Shown: positions 19,003 through 28,083 of the stretch, piece after piece
Layout: each line of letters begins with the position of its first letter
Position numbering within the stretch: position 1 is the stretch's first letter
From: Ensifer sp. LC163
Lineage (GTDB): Bacteria; Pseudomonadota; Alphaproteobacteria; Rhizobiales; Rhizobiaceae
Direction: 5' to 3'
Assembly: GCF_001695855.1 (NCBI RefSeq)
Contig: NZ_MBSS01000018.1
Location: forward strand, 22,167-86,166
DNA length: 64,000 nt
The notes under the pieces: model-generated
What the model was told of the DNA's origin: nothing
What the model saw: the letters and a program-made list of their open reading frames with translations, nothing else
Databases searched by the model: none
Translations under genes and position numbers: made by a program

Positions 19003-20220
19003 ATGGACAGGTTATCCGTAACGACGCCATTCGGGCGGCGGCCGATGTCGCTCGCCCTGGTGAAGGGGCAGATCAGATCGTCCGGCGTAAAAGCCGGAAA
19101 GACCGTCGACAAGTGGAAGGTCCTTCGCGACGTATGCGAGGCAAGGACGCTTCTTGGTGTCCAGGACCGTGCTCTGGCCGTGCTGAATGCACTGCTGTCG
19201 TTCTATCCGCAGGGCGAACTGGCCGAAGGCAAGGACCTCATCGTGTTTCCGTCGAACGCGCAGCTGACCCATCGTGCCAATGGCATCGGTGGCAGCACGC
19301 TTCGCCGCAGCCTCGCTGCATTGGTCGAGGCGGGCCTGGTTTCGCGCAAGGACAGCCCGAACGGCAAGAGATACGCGCGCAAGGATGGTGAGGGCGGCAT
19401 CGAAGAGGCCTATGGCTTCGACCTCGCGCCGCTGTTGGCCCGCTCGGAAGAACTGGCAGGAATGGCGCAGGAAGTTGCGGCCGAACGCCGGCGGTTTCTG
19501 ATCGCCAAGGAGCGTGTGTCCCTGTGCCGTCGAGACATTCGCAAGCTGATTACTGCCGCGATCGAAGAGGGGGCCGCCGGCGATTGGGCTCATGTCGAAG
19601 ACATGTTTGTCGCCCTCGTCGCACGAATTCCACGCTCGCCGAGCCTGAAGGACTTGGCGGCCATCGCCGATGAGATGACGCTTCTGCACGAAGAAGTCGT
19701 CAACATGCTGGATGATAACGAATTTTCCGAGAATATGACCGGCAATGCTGGTCCATTTGAGCGGCACATACAGAATTCAAAACCCGAATCCTTCCATGAA
19801 CTTGAACCTAGCTCTGAAAAAGAGCAGGGCGAAAAGCCGAAGGCAGAAACTGGAGCAAAGCCGAAGGGCTTACAGCCATTCCCGTTGGAGATGGTCTTGC
19901 GGGCCTGCCCCGAGATCAAACCGTTCGGGCCAAACGGCGAGGTTTCGAGTTGGCGTGACCTCATGATGGCTGCCGTGACGGTCCGCTCGATGCTTGCCGT
20001 CAGCCCGTCAGCCTATGAGGAGGCGTGCGAGGTGATGGGGCCGGCAACGGCAGCATCTGTGGTGGCCTGCATCTACGAGCGATCAGGTCACATCAATTCG
20101 GCCGGCGGCTATCTCAGAGATCTGACGAACCGAGCGCGGCGCGGTGAGTTCTCGATTGGGCCCATGCTGATGGCACTGCTTCGCGGGGCGCCGGCATCCA
20201 ATCTGGCTTCCGCATCGTGA
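19003..20220 (+). CDS. repC: Replication initiator RepC
   Basis: 405-residue replication initiator specific to alphaproteobacterial repABC plasmids. The N-terminal domain (about residues 1-260) contains LSFYPQGELAEGKDLIVFPSN and the winged-helix stretch TLRRSLAALVEAGLVSRKDS. The C-terminal domain has SSWRDLMMAAVTVRSML and the conserved SAGGYLRDLTNRARRGEFS. RepC binds within its own gene, where the origin lies in this family. The linker around residues 240-290 is locally AT-rich. Expression is limited by the ctRNA. This is the only repC in the window. Confidence 0.93.
   Translation: MDRLSVTTPFGRRPMSLALVKGQIRSSGVKAGKTVDKWKVLRDVCEARTLLGVQDRALAVLNALLSFYPQGELAEGKDLIVFPSNAQLTHRANGIGGSTLRRSLAALVEAGLVSRKDSPNGKRYARKDGEGGIEEAYGFDLAPLLARSEELAGMAQEVAAERRRFLIAKERVSLCRRDIRKLITAAIEEGAAGDWAHVEDMFVALVARIPRSPSLKDLAAIADEMTLLHEEVVNMLDDNEFSENMTGNAGPFERHIQNSKPESFHELEPSSEKEQGEKPKAETGAKPKGLQPFPLEMVLRACPEIKPFGPNGEVSSWRDLMMAAVTVRSMLAVSPSAYEEACEVMGPATAASVVACIYERSGHINSAGGYLRDLTNRARRGEFSIGPMLMALLRGAPASNLASAS
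19711..19855. other. Candidate oriV within repC
   Basis: A stretch of the repC coding sequence noticeably richer in A and T than its surroundings (runs such as GATAACGAATTTTCC and CAGAATTCAAAACCC). In repABC plasmids studied to date the origin has been placed in an AT-rich segment inside repC. The assignment here is by position only. Confidence 0.5.
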
Positions 20221-20252
20221 GCCGCCCTGGAGATGGGCATACGTGGTTTCGG

Positions 20253-20344
20253 CTCGAAGCTTCCCTTCGAGAGCGGCGCTGTAACACTTTGAGTTGCTGC
20301 ATAATTTTGTCCTTAAATCGATTCCGATTTAAGGAATCATGCAG
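20253..20344 (-). repeat. RIME-like two-palindrome element, copy A (divergent)
   Basis: In minus orientation it carries the palindrome CCTTAAATCGGAATCGATTTAAGG, split as 10-base arms round GAAT, then the link ATGCAGCAACTCAAAGTGTTACAGCG, as in copy C at 53760-53863. The second palindrome is replaced by an unrelated perfect hairpin CTCGAAG / CTTCGAG, so the element looks mosaic. It lies 33 bases after the repC stop. Confidence 0.7.
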
Positions 20345-20517
20345 GAGCGAGTGTCTGAAACAGCGAATGCCGGCGCCCCCATAGGGGTTTGCCGCGCCAG
20401 GGGGCCGGCCATTTCTCCGGAATGGGTTGGCAGGCCGGTCGCGGTTTCGACGATCGGTTGTCGTCGCCACAGCCCCTGACCTCCCCTCCTCCAATTTCGT
20501 CGCGGTAGGGAATGCCG

Positions 20518-20700
20518 TTAGCGCGATTGCTGCGACACCATCGGAAGATAGACGGTCGGAACTGAGGGCTTCTTGCCAACAAGCTCGCTTCCGACAAGCA
20601 GATAGGCCGAAAGCGCGAAGACCAAGATGAGTAATATGCCAACGGGCAGGCCGGCGGAGGCGTGACGTTCTGGCTTCAGGTAGTTTCTTTCATCCAACAT
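20518..20700 (-). CDS. Small single-span membrane protein
   Basis: 60-residue ORF with GGAGG 5 bases before ATG 20700: a polar N-terminus (MLDERNYLKPERHAS), one hydrophobic segment at about residues 18-41 (LPVGILLILVFALSAYLLVG), and a short tail ending SQQSR. The composition and start signal look coding, unlike the surrounding ORFs. It stands alone and no function is recognised. Confidence 0.55.
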   Translation of the reverse strand: MLDERNYLKPERHASAGLPVGILLILVFALSAYLLVGSELVGKKPSVPTVYLPMVSQQSR

Positions 20701-22898
20701 AGCGACCTCCATTTGCACGACCGGAACGGGGAAAGGGTGCAGCTGGCTCCCGGGAAACGGGCAGAGCCGAGGGACAGGTTCTTGGAATTTGTGGCTGGCG
20801 GCATTCTAGCACCAGGACCGGCCGATCACCTGAGACCGGAGGTAGCATGAGGCCTGGATGTGAGGATTGTTCGCGCCCTGTTCTTAGCTATTTCGGGCGT
20901 CATCCAAAGAGGCGAAGCGGAAATGTGTTTAAACAGGCAATTCCGCGTCCTGGCCGTTCAAATGCAGATCCGAAAATCCGCGCGTCGCGTTGCGCTATGC
21001 GGAACCGGGTCTTCCGGCTGGAGGTGCCGTGACCCGTCATTCCAAATGGCTGACGAACTCGCGAGCGTCTGTAACTTGCGCGGCGCGCATTTATGAACAA
21101 GCCGACGGTTCCCAGCAACTGGCGCGGCTCGTCCGTGTCACATTCGGTTGCCAGGCAATTGGCTGGTGGCTTTAGTCAACCGGCGATCACCGGATCGGTC
21201 GCCGCACGGTCCGATGATCCTCGTCACACCAGCGGTGTTGCGCCGGAAGATCTCTTGCCGATGGACGCCGTCATGGTTTCACCATGTCTGCGTATACGAC
21301 AACCGGGCTGAAAGTGCTTGGCGGTCTCGTTGGCGCTCGCACTACTTGGCCGGTTGATCCCGTGGGTCAGGCTTCCACCGCGACATCGCTGCGAGGCCCG
21401 AGGCAAGCCGACGCTTGTCGGCGCTGTTGCAATTATGGGCATCCGAAGCGGCCCTGGTTAGAACTGCGGGAACAGAAGAGCCCGACGATGACAGCAGGGC
21501 AATAGGAAAAGTGTCGCTAGAGTTCCGCCGAGATAGACAGGTGTCCTTTCGCCCGCGGATTTGTGGCGATGCATGTAAAAAAATTCCGGTGATGGCGAGG
21601 CTAGAGATGCGCCGGCCAGCGCCCGCATCGCAATGAGTTGCAAAGTGTGTCCAGACTTGCCGTGTGAGGTCCATGCCATAGGACCGATCGACCAAGGGTC
21701 ATCCGCTAATGATCATGATTTCATTGGCAGGCAACCTTGTCGCGGATCCGCAAATGGCCCTCAAGCGTATCTTTCACCTACATCGGTCGCCTCAGTCCCG
21801 GCCAGTGGCTATCCTGCGCAGCCGCGATTACGTGCGGGCATGGGAAATGACGGTCTTGATTTCGGCATCGTCGTCCGATCGATCGGGCGCCAGCGCGTCC
21901 GCGGCGGCCTCGTTTCCCTTGGTATTAGGTCACCCCATTCGTTCGCGCGACGCGCCAGGTGCTTTGCAGACGGGTCGGCCATGCGTGTCGCAATTCCTTG
22001 AAAGTCGCCGCCAACCGGATTGTCGCGGCGCGAAATCTGCTGGCAACCGCTCGGATTTCACCGAGCCATGGGAAAGCGGGATTGGTCATGTTCCTGCGAT
22101 TTCGGCGCCCAGATATCACGCAAGGACGCTCGGGAGGAGCCCTGTTGTTGTTGGTTGCACAACGTTAACTATATGTTCCTGTGACCAATAAACCGCGTAA
22201 CGGAAGAAAAGGTGGAATTTACTTCTGCCACACAAACACCGGCGCAGCACGGTTGATATTGTCGCGTTTGGCTATGGCCGGTGATTTCGGGTAAAATGCC
22301 GTTGAAATAATGTTCATCGGTAGCAACTTTCGCTTGCTCCATCGCGCAAAATTGCCAGCTTGCGAAGCGCAGGTGCGTCCGTATTGGACGAGCCAAAGTG
22401 CGGTTCTCCATGTGCGAAACGGACGGCAGAGTTCGTCGAGCGCTGCCGGCGGGTACCGCCGGGCGAAGGTGCTATTTCACGCATGGGCTTAGCCCGGTGC
22501 TGCGACGCGATCGGATGCTCTGGAACATGGTTGAGGCTTGGACAAGAGTGCTCCCGTGGGTCGGTGCGTTTGGTCAGTTGGGAAACGCCGACCTTTTGAA
22601 CGCCGGCACTCTGATGGTCTGTCAACCCGATGGGCTAATGCAGGATGTGCGATGCATCCCGAGAACGGGAAAGCCTCCGCAAAGGGTGAGCATATTCGAG
22701 AGAATATATGTCATTTCCAGCGTCCTCCAATGTGGGTTGGCAGCGATTGAATGGTTTCACGGGATTGCTGTTCGGGCACGTCGCAATTGAGAATTGCAGA
22801 CATCGCCGTTAGCTACCGGAAGCGGCGCACGCGTTCTATTGAGCGCGACCAGCTGCCCTCTGTTGACATTGACGCGCTGAGTAATGCCCCGGCGGCGG
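20701..22898. other. Gene-poor stretch
   Basis: About 2.2 kb with only short overlapping ORFs in all frames, none with convincing start signals or family motifs. I see no RNA gene or intact mobile element. It may be decayed accessory DNA between repC and the parS cluster. Confidence 0.5.
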
Positions 22899-22963
22899 AA
22901 TTATGCAGCAACTCAAAGTGTTACAGCGACCTTTGCGCGTCTAAATAGACGCGCGGCGCTGTA
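22899..22963 (+). repeat. RIME-like element, copy B (second half)
   Basis: Starts AATTATGCAGCAACTCAAAG and continues through the palindrome TACAGCG...GCGCGTCT-AAAT-AGACGCGC-GG-CGCTGTA. The TTAAATCG palindrome is missing. It is nearly identical to the right half of copy C. Confidence 0.75.
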
Positions 22964-23194
22964 ACGTCATGGCATCCCGTATGTCGCAGTTTCTCCCCTC
23001 GCCTTCCCGAGTCCAGATCGGGAAGCTCTGGGGCGACTTTCAAAGGGCCTGATCCGACAGTGTCGGAATGCCGCCGCAACATGCGATGACTTGCGATCGC
23101 CCGTCTCACCAGCATCGTGATTGGACAGCGCCACCGACTAGGAACAGGCTGGTGTTGGGCTGGCTTTCGCAACGTCGTTTGATTGGAGGCGACA

Positions 23195-23632
23195 ATGAAG
23201 CATCACACCTTGGAGCAGTTGCAGAACATTGCGCAGATAGAGCCATTCTTCGGTGCGCACGAGATGACGCGCCGCCAGCGACTGGAACGTTGGGCAGAGT
23301 TGTTGGAGGATATTCGGCATAGGCACCTCGATACGCTTCATGAAACCGAATTCCAGTTCAGTGACGAGCGAGATGCGCTACGTAGCGACTACTCGCCGAT
23401 AACGGTCGCCTTCCGCGATCCGGTTCTCCATGCGGCCGGCATGGACAACGACACCTATGGCGAGGCGAAACGCTTCTTCGAGATCTGTGACGAAGAGCTG
23501 CATGACATCGTCTGCTACTGCCGCTTCGGCACAACGGTCAGCGCGGCCGCCGCGGCGCGCCAGGTCCGCGCTTTACTTTCGGAGCGGCCGAAGAGCTTCT
23601 GGTCGGCGGTGGCTGCATTTTTCATCGCCTAG
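23195..23632 (+). CDS. Hypothetical protein
   Basis: 145 residues, soluble. ATG 23195 has GGAGG 5 bases ahead. The sequence is rich in acidic and aromatic residues (MTRRQRLERWAELLEDIRHRHLDTLHE, then AAGMDNDTYGEAKRFFEICDEELHDIVCYCRFG) and looks genuinely coding with a helical fold. Similar short proteins are common in rhizobia, but I cannot name a function. It has no operon partner. Confidence 0.7.
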   Translation: MKHHTLEQLQNIAQIEPFFGAHEMTRRQRLERWAELLEDIRHRHLDTLHETEFQFSDERDALRSDYSPITVAFRDPVLHAAGMDNDTYGEAKRFFEICDEELHDIVCYCRFGTTVSAAAAARQVRALLSERPKSFWSAVAAFFIA

Positions 23633-23859
23633 GCTGGCGCTGCGGCCGCGATTTATAACCGATCGGGGTGCTGCTCGAAGGGCGCGACCCCTTTCCGTGT
23701 AGGGCGTATTGACCCAGTTTCGCGGCAATGTTGTGCGCTTAAATACATCGTTGGGAACGATCAGCGTAGCCTTGGATGTTGTGTCCTGATCCGGGGGTCG
23801 CGGATGCTGGTCTTCCAATAGGCCGCGCGGCCCATTGGAAGGGGTGTTCCCGGATCGGG

Positions 23860-24066
23860 TCAGGCGCGCAGGTTGTCAGCCGACATCTTGCCTGATTTGC
23901 GGTCCTGGACCAGGTCGTAGCTGATCTTCTGGCCGTCGTTCAGACCGCGCATGCCTGCTCGCTCGACGGCGGAAGCATGGACGAAGACGTCTGTACCGCC
24001 ATCGTCGGGCTGGATGAAGCCGTAGCCCTTCGTCGAGTTAAACCACTTCACGGTACCAGTCGCCAT
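23860..24066 (-). CDS. Cold-shock domain protein (CspA family)
   Basis: 68-residue single CSD protein: TGTVKWFNSTKGYGFIQPDDGGTDVFVHASAV includes both RNA-binding motifs (KGYGFI = RNP1, VFVHAS = RNP2). It acts as an RNA chaperone or antiterminator. ATG 24066 is used; the longer in-frame extension is not family-like. The gene points away from the parS cluster. Confidence 0.95.
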   Translation of the reverse strand: MATGTVKWFNSTKGYGFIQPDDGGTDVFVHASAVERAGMRGLNDGQKISYDLVQDRKSGKMSADNLRA

Positions 24067-24263
24067 AACTTTCCCCTTTGTAAGCCTTGGAACCAGGGGT
24101 TCGCACGGCGTGTGTTGCGCCATCAAAACTAGCCCATCGGGCAGAGAAGGGAAGAGGGTGCTCCAAATTATGTCGTTTGAGCCGGTTTCTTTTTGCGTTG
24201 GCATTAACGGCACGGGAGATGGCCAGCAAACCTCCGGATCACGTTGGCATCAAGGACCGATTT

Positions 24264-24279
24264 GTTGTCTGCAGACAAC
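24264..24279. promoter_or_regulatory. parS-like site 1
   Basis: GTTGTCTGCAGACAAC, a perfect 16-bp palindrome (18 bp with flanking T/A), fitting the repABC centromere consensus GTTNNNNGCNNNNAAC. Confidence 0.88.
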
Positions 24280-24366
24280 AGATGATTGGAGGCCACCACC
24301 CCCATTTTCGAAGCATGAATGCAGTTGCGTGTACGCTATTGTTCGGAAGGTAGTCCGACCTTGGAT

Positions 24367-24382
24367 GTTGTCTGCAGACAAC
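24367..24382. promoter_or_regulatory. parS-like site 2
   Basis: Identical GTTGTCTGCAGACAAC, 103 bases after site 1. Confidence 0.88.
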
Positions 24383-24702
24383 AAAAGCAAGACCGAGCGG
24401 TCGCCGGGCCTAATGGGACGCAAGGTTCGCAGCCATGCCCTGCCCTCTTGGTGTGCATGGTCGCGGGGTGGGAGATCATTGGGCGGGGTCTGTGCTGCGG
24501 ATTTGGCGAGCGTGTCGGGACGGCCGGCGCGATAACGCTTGTTGGCTGACGCCGTCACCCGACGCTGCTGCTGGAATACGTGCGTTGGCGTGCACGAAGC
24601 GGCACTCCGGTCCAGCGGGTCCGATCGCCGTTGGTGGTCGGTCTTGCGCTGATTGGCGGACGCGTAACCCTTGGGTTTTCGAAGGCTTGGATCGCGGCCG
24701 GT

Positions 24703-24718
24703 GTTGTCAGCTGACAAC
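24703..24718. promoter_or_regulatory. parS-like site 3
   Basis: GTTGTCAGCTGACAAC, a perfect palindrome that differs from sites 1, 2 and 4 only at the symmetric pair flanking GC. It fits the same consensus. Confidence 0.87.
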
Positions 24719-24863
24719 ATCGCACGATTCCGATGTTTCCAACGGCAGGCTGAAGACGGGAACTGGTGGTCGGGATTCAGGTATCGCCGTGCGTAGTGCG
24801 CATGCCGATGACTGGCATATGCGACGGTCGCAGAGGCGCTCCAGGTGACCGCCCACCATCGAT

Positions 24864-24879
24864 GTTGTCTGCAGACAAC
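24864..24879. promoter_or_regulatory. parS-like site 4
   Basis: GTTGTCTGCAGACAAC, 161 bases after site 3; identical to sites 1 and 2. Confidence 0.88.
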
Positions 24880-25010
24880 AAACCGACCTTCCATCCCTTT
24901 AGGCATGCCTTGAGGTGGGCGGGCGATGGCCGTCTCGCGAGCGTTGTTTTGGGTGGCCGTGGACCCCGAGATTCCCGTCTGCTTTGTTTTCAGAGGAAAG
25001 GAGGTCTCTA

Positions 25011-25144
25011 ATGCAAGATGGCAAGCTAAAAGCGTCATAGATCGACGCGTCGCAGCATGCAATCAGAAGTATGAGGTTGGCTACTTCGCGAAGGAGCATG
25101 ATATCAAGGAAGGCGATACCCGAGGCATCATCAAACAGCGTGGT
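25011..25144 (+). pseudogene. Frameshifted DUF3606 protein
   Basis: A textbook start (AAAGGAGG, 6 bases, ATG at 25011) opens MQDGKLKAS and stops at a TAG after nine codons. In the +1 frame the sequence continues VIDRRVAACNQKYEVGYF, then AKEHDIKEGDTRGIIKQRG, which matches the short DUF3606 family of rhizobia (YEV-Y-AK-hydrophobic core). A single frameshift near codons 6-9 explains this. The 3' end is also lost. Confidence 0.65.
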
Positions 25145-26272
25145 ATCGCCCCGCGCACGCAAATGCGCTTCGGTTCGTTGGCGTGCCCCCGACGTCATCG
25201 GAGCGTCTTGCAGGGGCCGGTGGTGAGAAGGGCTCTGATGCATGGGGAAAGTCATCTCACGTCGACGCAGTGGTCATTACTCGTCTAGGATCTGGTCGTC
25301 GGTGCTTCATTCGACCGCGAGAGCCCCCTGAACCCCCGTCATCAGCCGACTGATGCCGTTCCCTTTGAATTCGCCTATGCTCTGATGTAGGCTTGTTTCG
25401 GCGAAACACCTTGATCGGCTCCTCTGGTCAACCGACCGCGACGAGACGAAATCTCAGGCGTGTTGACGAAAGGTTCTGGGCCCGCGCCTGCCAATGGGGC
25501 ACCGCGCCGCGTCTGTCGTGGCAGTGCAAAACCTGCCCGTGACTGACAAAAATCGAGATCTTGCAAGAGGTTGCGCACCTGGCAGTGGATTTATCCAATC
25601 AAGGACAGTTGGGCGCGGTCATCCGGGTGGTGGAAGTGAATATGCCGATTGCTTCCGTATCGGAATATTACCTCGTGAATTCATATCGTTAATAAAGTGT
25701 ACAACTGCTCAGTCTGCCTTGCAAATCCGTCACCTTTAAACACCCCACGCTTTACCAAGGGTCATCAGAAGCTCACACTGAAATCTGTCTCTTTTTGAAC
25801 GGTGAAGCTCTGGGGGTCCGGATCGCTGCATTATCCTGCGGGAGATCGGTCGGGCACGGAGCTTGCGGGCTGGCCGCCCGAGAGGCCGGCTACGCTGAAA
25901 ATCATTGGGCTACCTTCAAGCAGCGGTCCGAGAAGGGCGCGCGCGCCAGCAAGGGGGCAAAGGCCACTCCGGTCATCTGGTTCAAAAAGCTCGAGTGCAA
26001 GGGCGACGGCGCCGATGACGAGGATAGCCGCCACGCTCGCTGCGTCCGCCTGAGCTGGGTGTTCAACTCCGCCAGGTCGATGGCTGCCAGCCCGCGAAGG
26101 GCGCTCGCCCAAGGACAACCAAATCTCCCCGATTCGAGCTGGCCGATGCGCTGATTGCCGCCAGCCGCGCAAAAATCCGCTACGAGGGCGCGCGGGTGGC
26201 CAGATTGTAGCCCGCTTCATTTGCGCGTATCTTCGGCTCGGCCCCGGGAAAGCGGCGAGGAGCAGATTCCGT
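25145..26272. other. Gene-poor stretch
   Basis: 1.1 kb without a credible gene. A minus-strand frame around 25890-26050 contains a hydrophobic VAAILVIGAVALALELFEPD-like segment that may be a membrane-protein remnant, but this is too weak to name. Confidence 0.4.
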
Positions 26273-26803
26273 ATGGCGAAGCTCGTCTTTGGCTTGAACC
26301 AGTCGCTGGACGGCTACGTCGACCACACGGCGTTTGCGCCCGATCCTACGCTTTTTCGTCATTTCATCGACGACGTGCGCGGCCTAGCCGGCAGTGTGTA
26401 TGGTCGCCGCATGTACGAGACGATGCGGTATTGGGACGAAGATCACCCCGAGTGGGACGAGGCACAACGTGACTATGCGGTGGCGTGGCGTAGCCAACCC
26501 AAGTGGGTTGTGTCGCGCTCGATGAAGTCGGTCGGCCCGAACGCCACTCTTGTCGAGGATGAGGTCGAGGCGGCGATACGCGGGCTGAAAGCTCAACTCG
26601 ATGGGGTGATTGAAGTCTCCGGACCAGAGTTAGCGAGAAGCCTGACTGATCTAGGCCTTGTCGACGAGTATCAATTGTACATGCATCCCGTTGTGCTCGG
26701 CGGCGGTAAGCCGTTCTTCGCCGGCCCGCGGCCGCCACTGCGCCTCGTGGCGAGCGATCGTATCGGCGAGAACGTAATCAGGTTGACATACGTGCCAGCA
26801 TAG
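26273..26803 (+). CDS. Dihydrofolate reductase/RibD C-terminal domain protein
   Basis: 176 residues of the RibD_C/DHFR-like superfamily: N-terminal KLVFGLNQSLDGYVD, central YGRRMYETMRYWDE, and C-terminal VDEYQLYMHPVVLGGGKPFF are diagnostic. These are NAD(P)H-dependent reductases of usually unknown substrate. It stands alone between decayed stretches and appears intact. Confidence 0.88.
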   Translation: MAKLVFGLNQSLDGYVDHTAFAPDPTLFRHFIDDVRGLAGSVYGRRMYETMRYWDEDHPEWDEAQRDYAVAWRSQPKWVVSRSMKSVGPNATLVEDEVEAAIRGLKAQLDGVIEVSGPELARSLTDLGLVDEYQLYMHPVVLGGGKPFFAGPRPPLRLVASDRIGENVIRLTYVPA

Positions 26804-27077
26804 TCAGGGCGATTAGCCGACGGATAGCTGAAGTCGCCGCTTTTGGGATCGGTGACGCCAGTCTTTGATGTCCGCGATGAGGTCGGAAGCTGCCGCAACG
26901 CTGGTCAAAAGATATGGCTTCGGCGTCAAGATTGTCGCTCGAACGACATGGAGCACAAGCTTGCCTCCGGTGCGGCAAACTCGCACCGACGATCGTTGAG
27001 GGGAATAGCCCGGAAGGGTTTGGGATCGCACTTCATGAGCAGCCGAGCGATTTCGCCCTGCCCGATGCTGGCCCGCA

Positions 27078-27643
27078 TCAATTGGGCGCTTTGCGACGAT
27101 GGCTCATATCGGCAACAGGGCGTCGGGCGTTACATCTGCCACGGATGCGTAGGTATGGGGGAACACCCTGCCCTGCCGAGAATTCGTTCGACGACGACGT
27201 CTGTTGCCGCGACGATCTCGGTGTAGCCATTGACCAGGCACCACTCCATGATGCCGGCAAACATGACCCGGGTGATTTCGTGGAGTGCCCCCTTCCCCCC
27301 GCTCGCACACCGCCGTGTCCACGCAGAAGCGCGAGCTTTCGACCATCTGGTGCTTGCGAGTAAGAACATTGTCGCCCAAGTTTTCGGAAAACACGGTCGT
27401 GACCATCATCGGCCGGCTTGCCGGCGGCAGGCGCACGCAGGCGACGACCCTGCCAGTGCCGTTCAAGGCGATGATGTAGGCGGGGCGCAGATCGTCGAAG
27501 GTATCGCGCTCGCGGCCATCGCGTATTGTCACGTCCCAGCCGAGGCGTTCGGAAAACACGCGGGCCCGCAGTCTGAACATCTGATCGAGATAAGCGTCCG
27601 ACCTGTCACTGGCGCTGCCTGGCAATGCCGTAATGCTGATCAC
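27078..27643 (-). pseudogene. Acyl-homoserine-lactone synthase (LuxI/TraI family), frameshifted
   Basis: From a GTG at 27643: MFRLRARVFSERLGWDV, RERDTFDDLRPAYIIAL and MVESSRFCVDTAVCERGEGG are clear LuxI blocks. The frame then breaks at G-tracts (plus-strand C runs 27288-27292 and 27295-27300). The next block continues in another frame: ALHEITRVMFAGIMEWCLVNG, then YTEIVAATDVVVERILGRAG. A second break near the 27157-27161 G run moves the likely C-terminus (LRIRGRCNARRPVADM) to the third frame. No LuxR/TraR gene is adjacent. The gene is divergent from the second repA, as traI is next to repABC on Ti-type plasmids. Confidence 0.88.
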
Positions 27644-28083
27644 CCCTGCTTCCTCCTCGTTGCGGCGTTGAGGGGTGCGGCAGATCCATCGGCGGTTCAG
27701 GTCGCAGAAATGCAGGCGAGATTTCGTGACAAAGCGCTCGAAGCCGAGGCTCAAGGGAAGAGCCGAATCGGCCTTGCCAAGCCGAGTTCGAAGGTGAGTC
27801 GCCCCGATGCCGGTCTTTCGCGCAGGGATTGCCGCTCGTTGCTGCCGGTAGAAGAACGCTCGCCCCCGCAAATCTGCGAGCGGCCTCTGGTAGGGCTGAT
27901 GCGCTCTAAGGCAAAGGATTCAAAGGACAATTTGCTATTTTGCGTGAGGATATCCGGCACCCTGTGCGAGCAACGTTAATCCTCTGTTAACCCTATATTC
28001 CTTGCCAGCAGGGCAATTTGACCCCTAATAACGCTTGGGCCGTCTATCCGACCGAAAAACCGTTATTCGAGAGTTACCCTGAA
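27644..28083. other. Divergent luxI-relic / repA2 control region
   Basis: 440 bases without a gene, apart from the shared rep element (27975-27995) and an inverted repeat TTGCC-AGCAG-GGCAA at 28002-28016 in the repA2 leader. I could not recognise a tra box. Confidence 0.45.
27975..27995 (+). promoter_or_regulatory. Element shared by both repA genes (copy 2)
   Basis: GTTAA-N5-TGTTAACCCTA, with fixed bases and spacing identical to 16366-16386, 89 bases before the chosen repA2 start (copy 1 is 92 bases before repA1). Confidence 0.6.

Larger units (their letters stand above)
24067..25010. other. parS-bearing region without genes
   Basis: 944 bases with no credible CDS. The one long minus-strand ORF crossing it has no family features and reads through all four palindromes. 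It is best regarded as a centromere-like segment. Confidence 0.6.

Noticed and set aside
24264..24879. The four palindromes as a CRISPR or IS repeat array
   Set aside because: Spacing is irregular (103, 336, 161 bases), units are only 16-18 bp and perfectly palindromic, and no cas genes or transposase are near.
24250..25062. 270-residue minus-strand ORF across the parS cluster
   Set aside because: No family features and basic, low-complexity composition; it reads through all four palindromes. Treated as noncoding.
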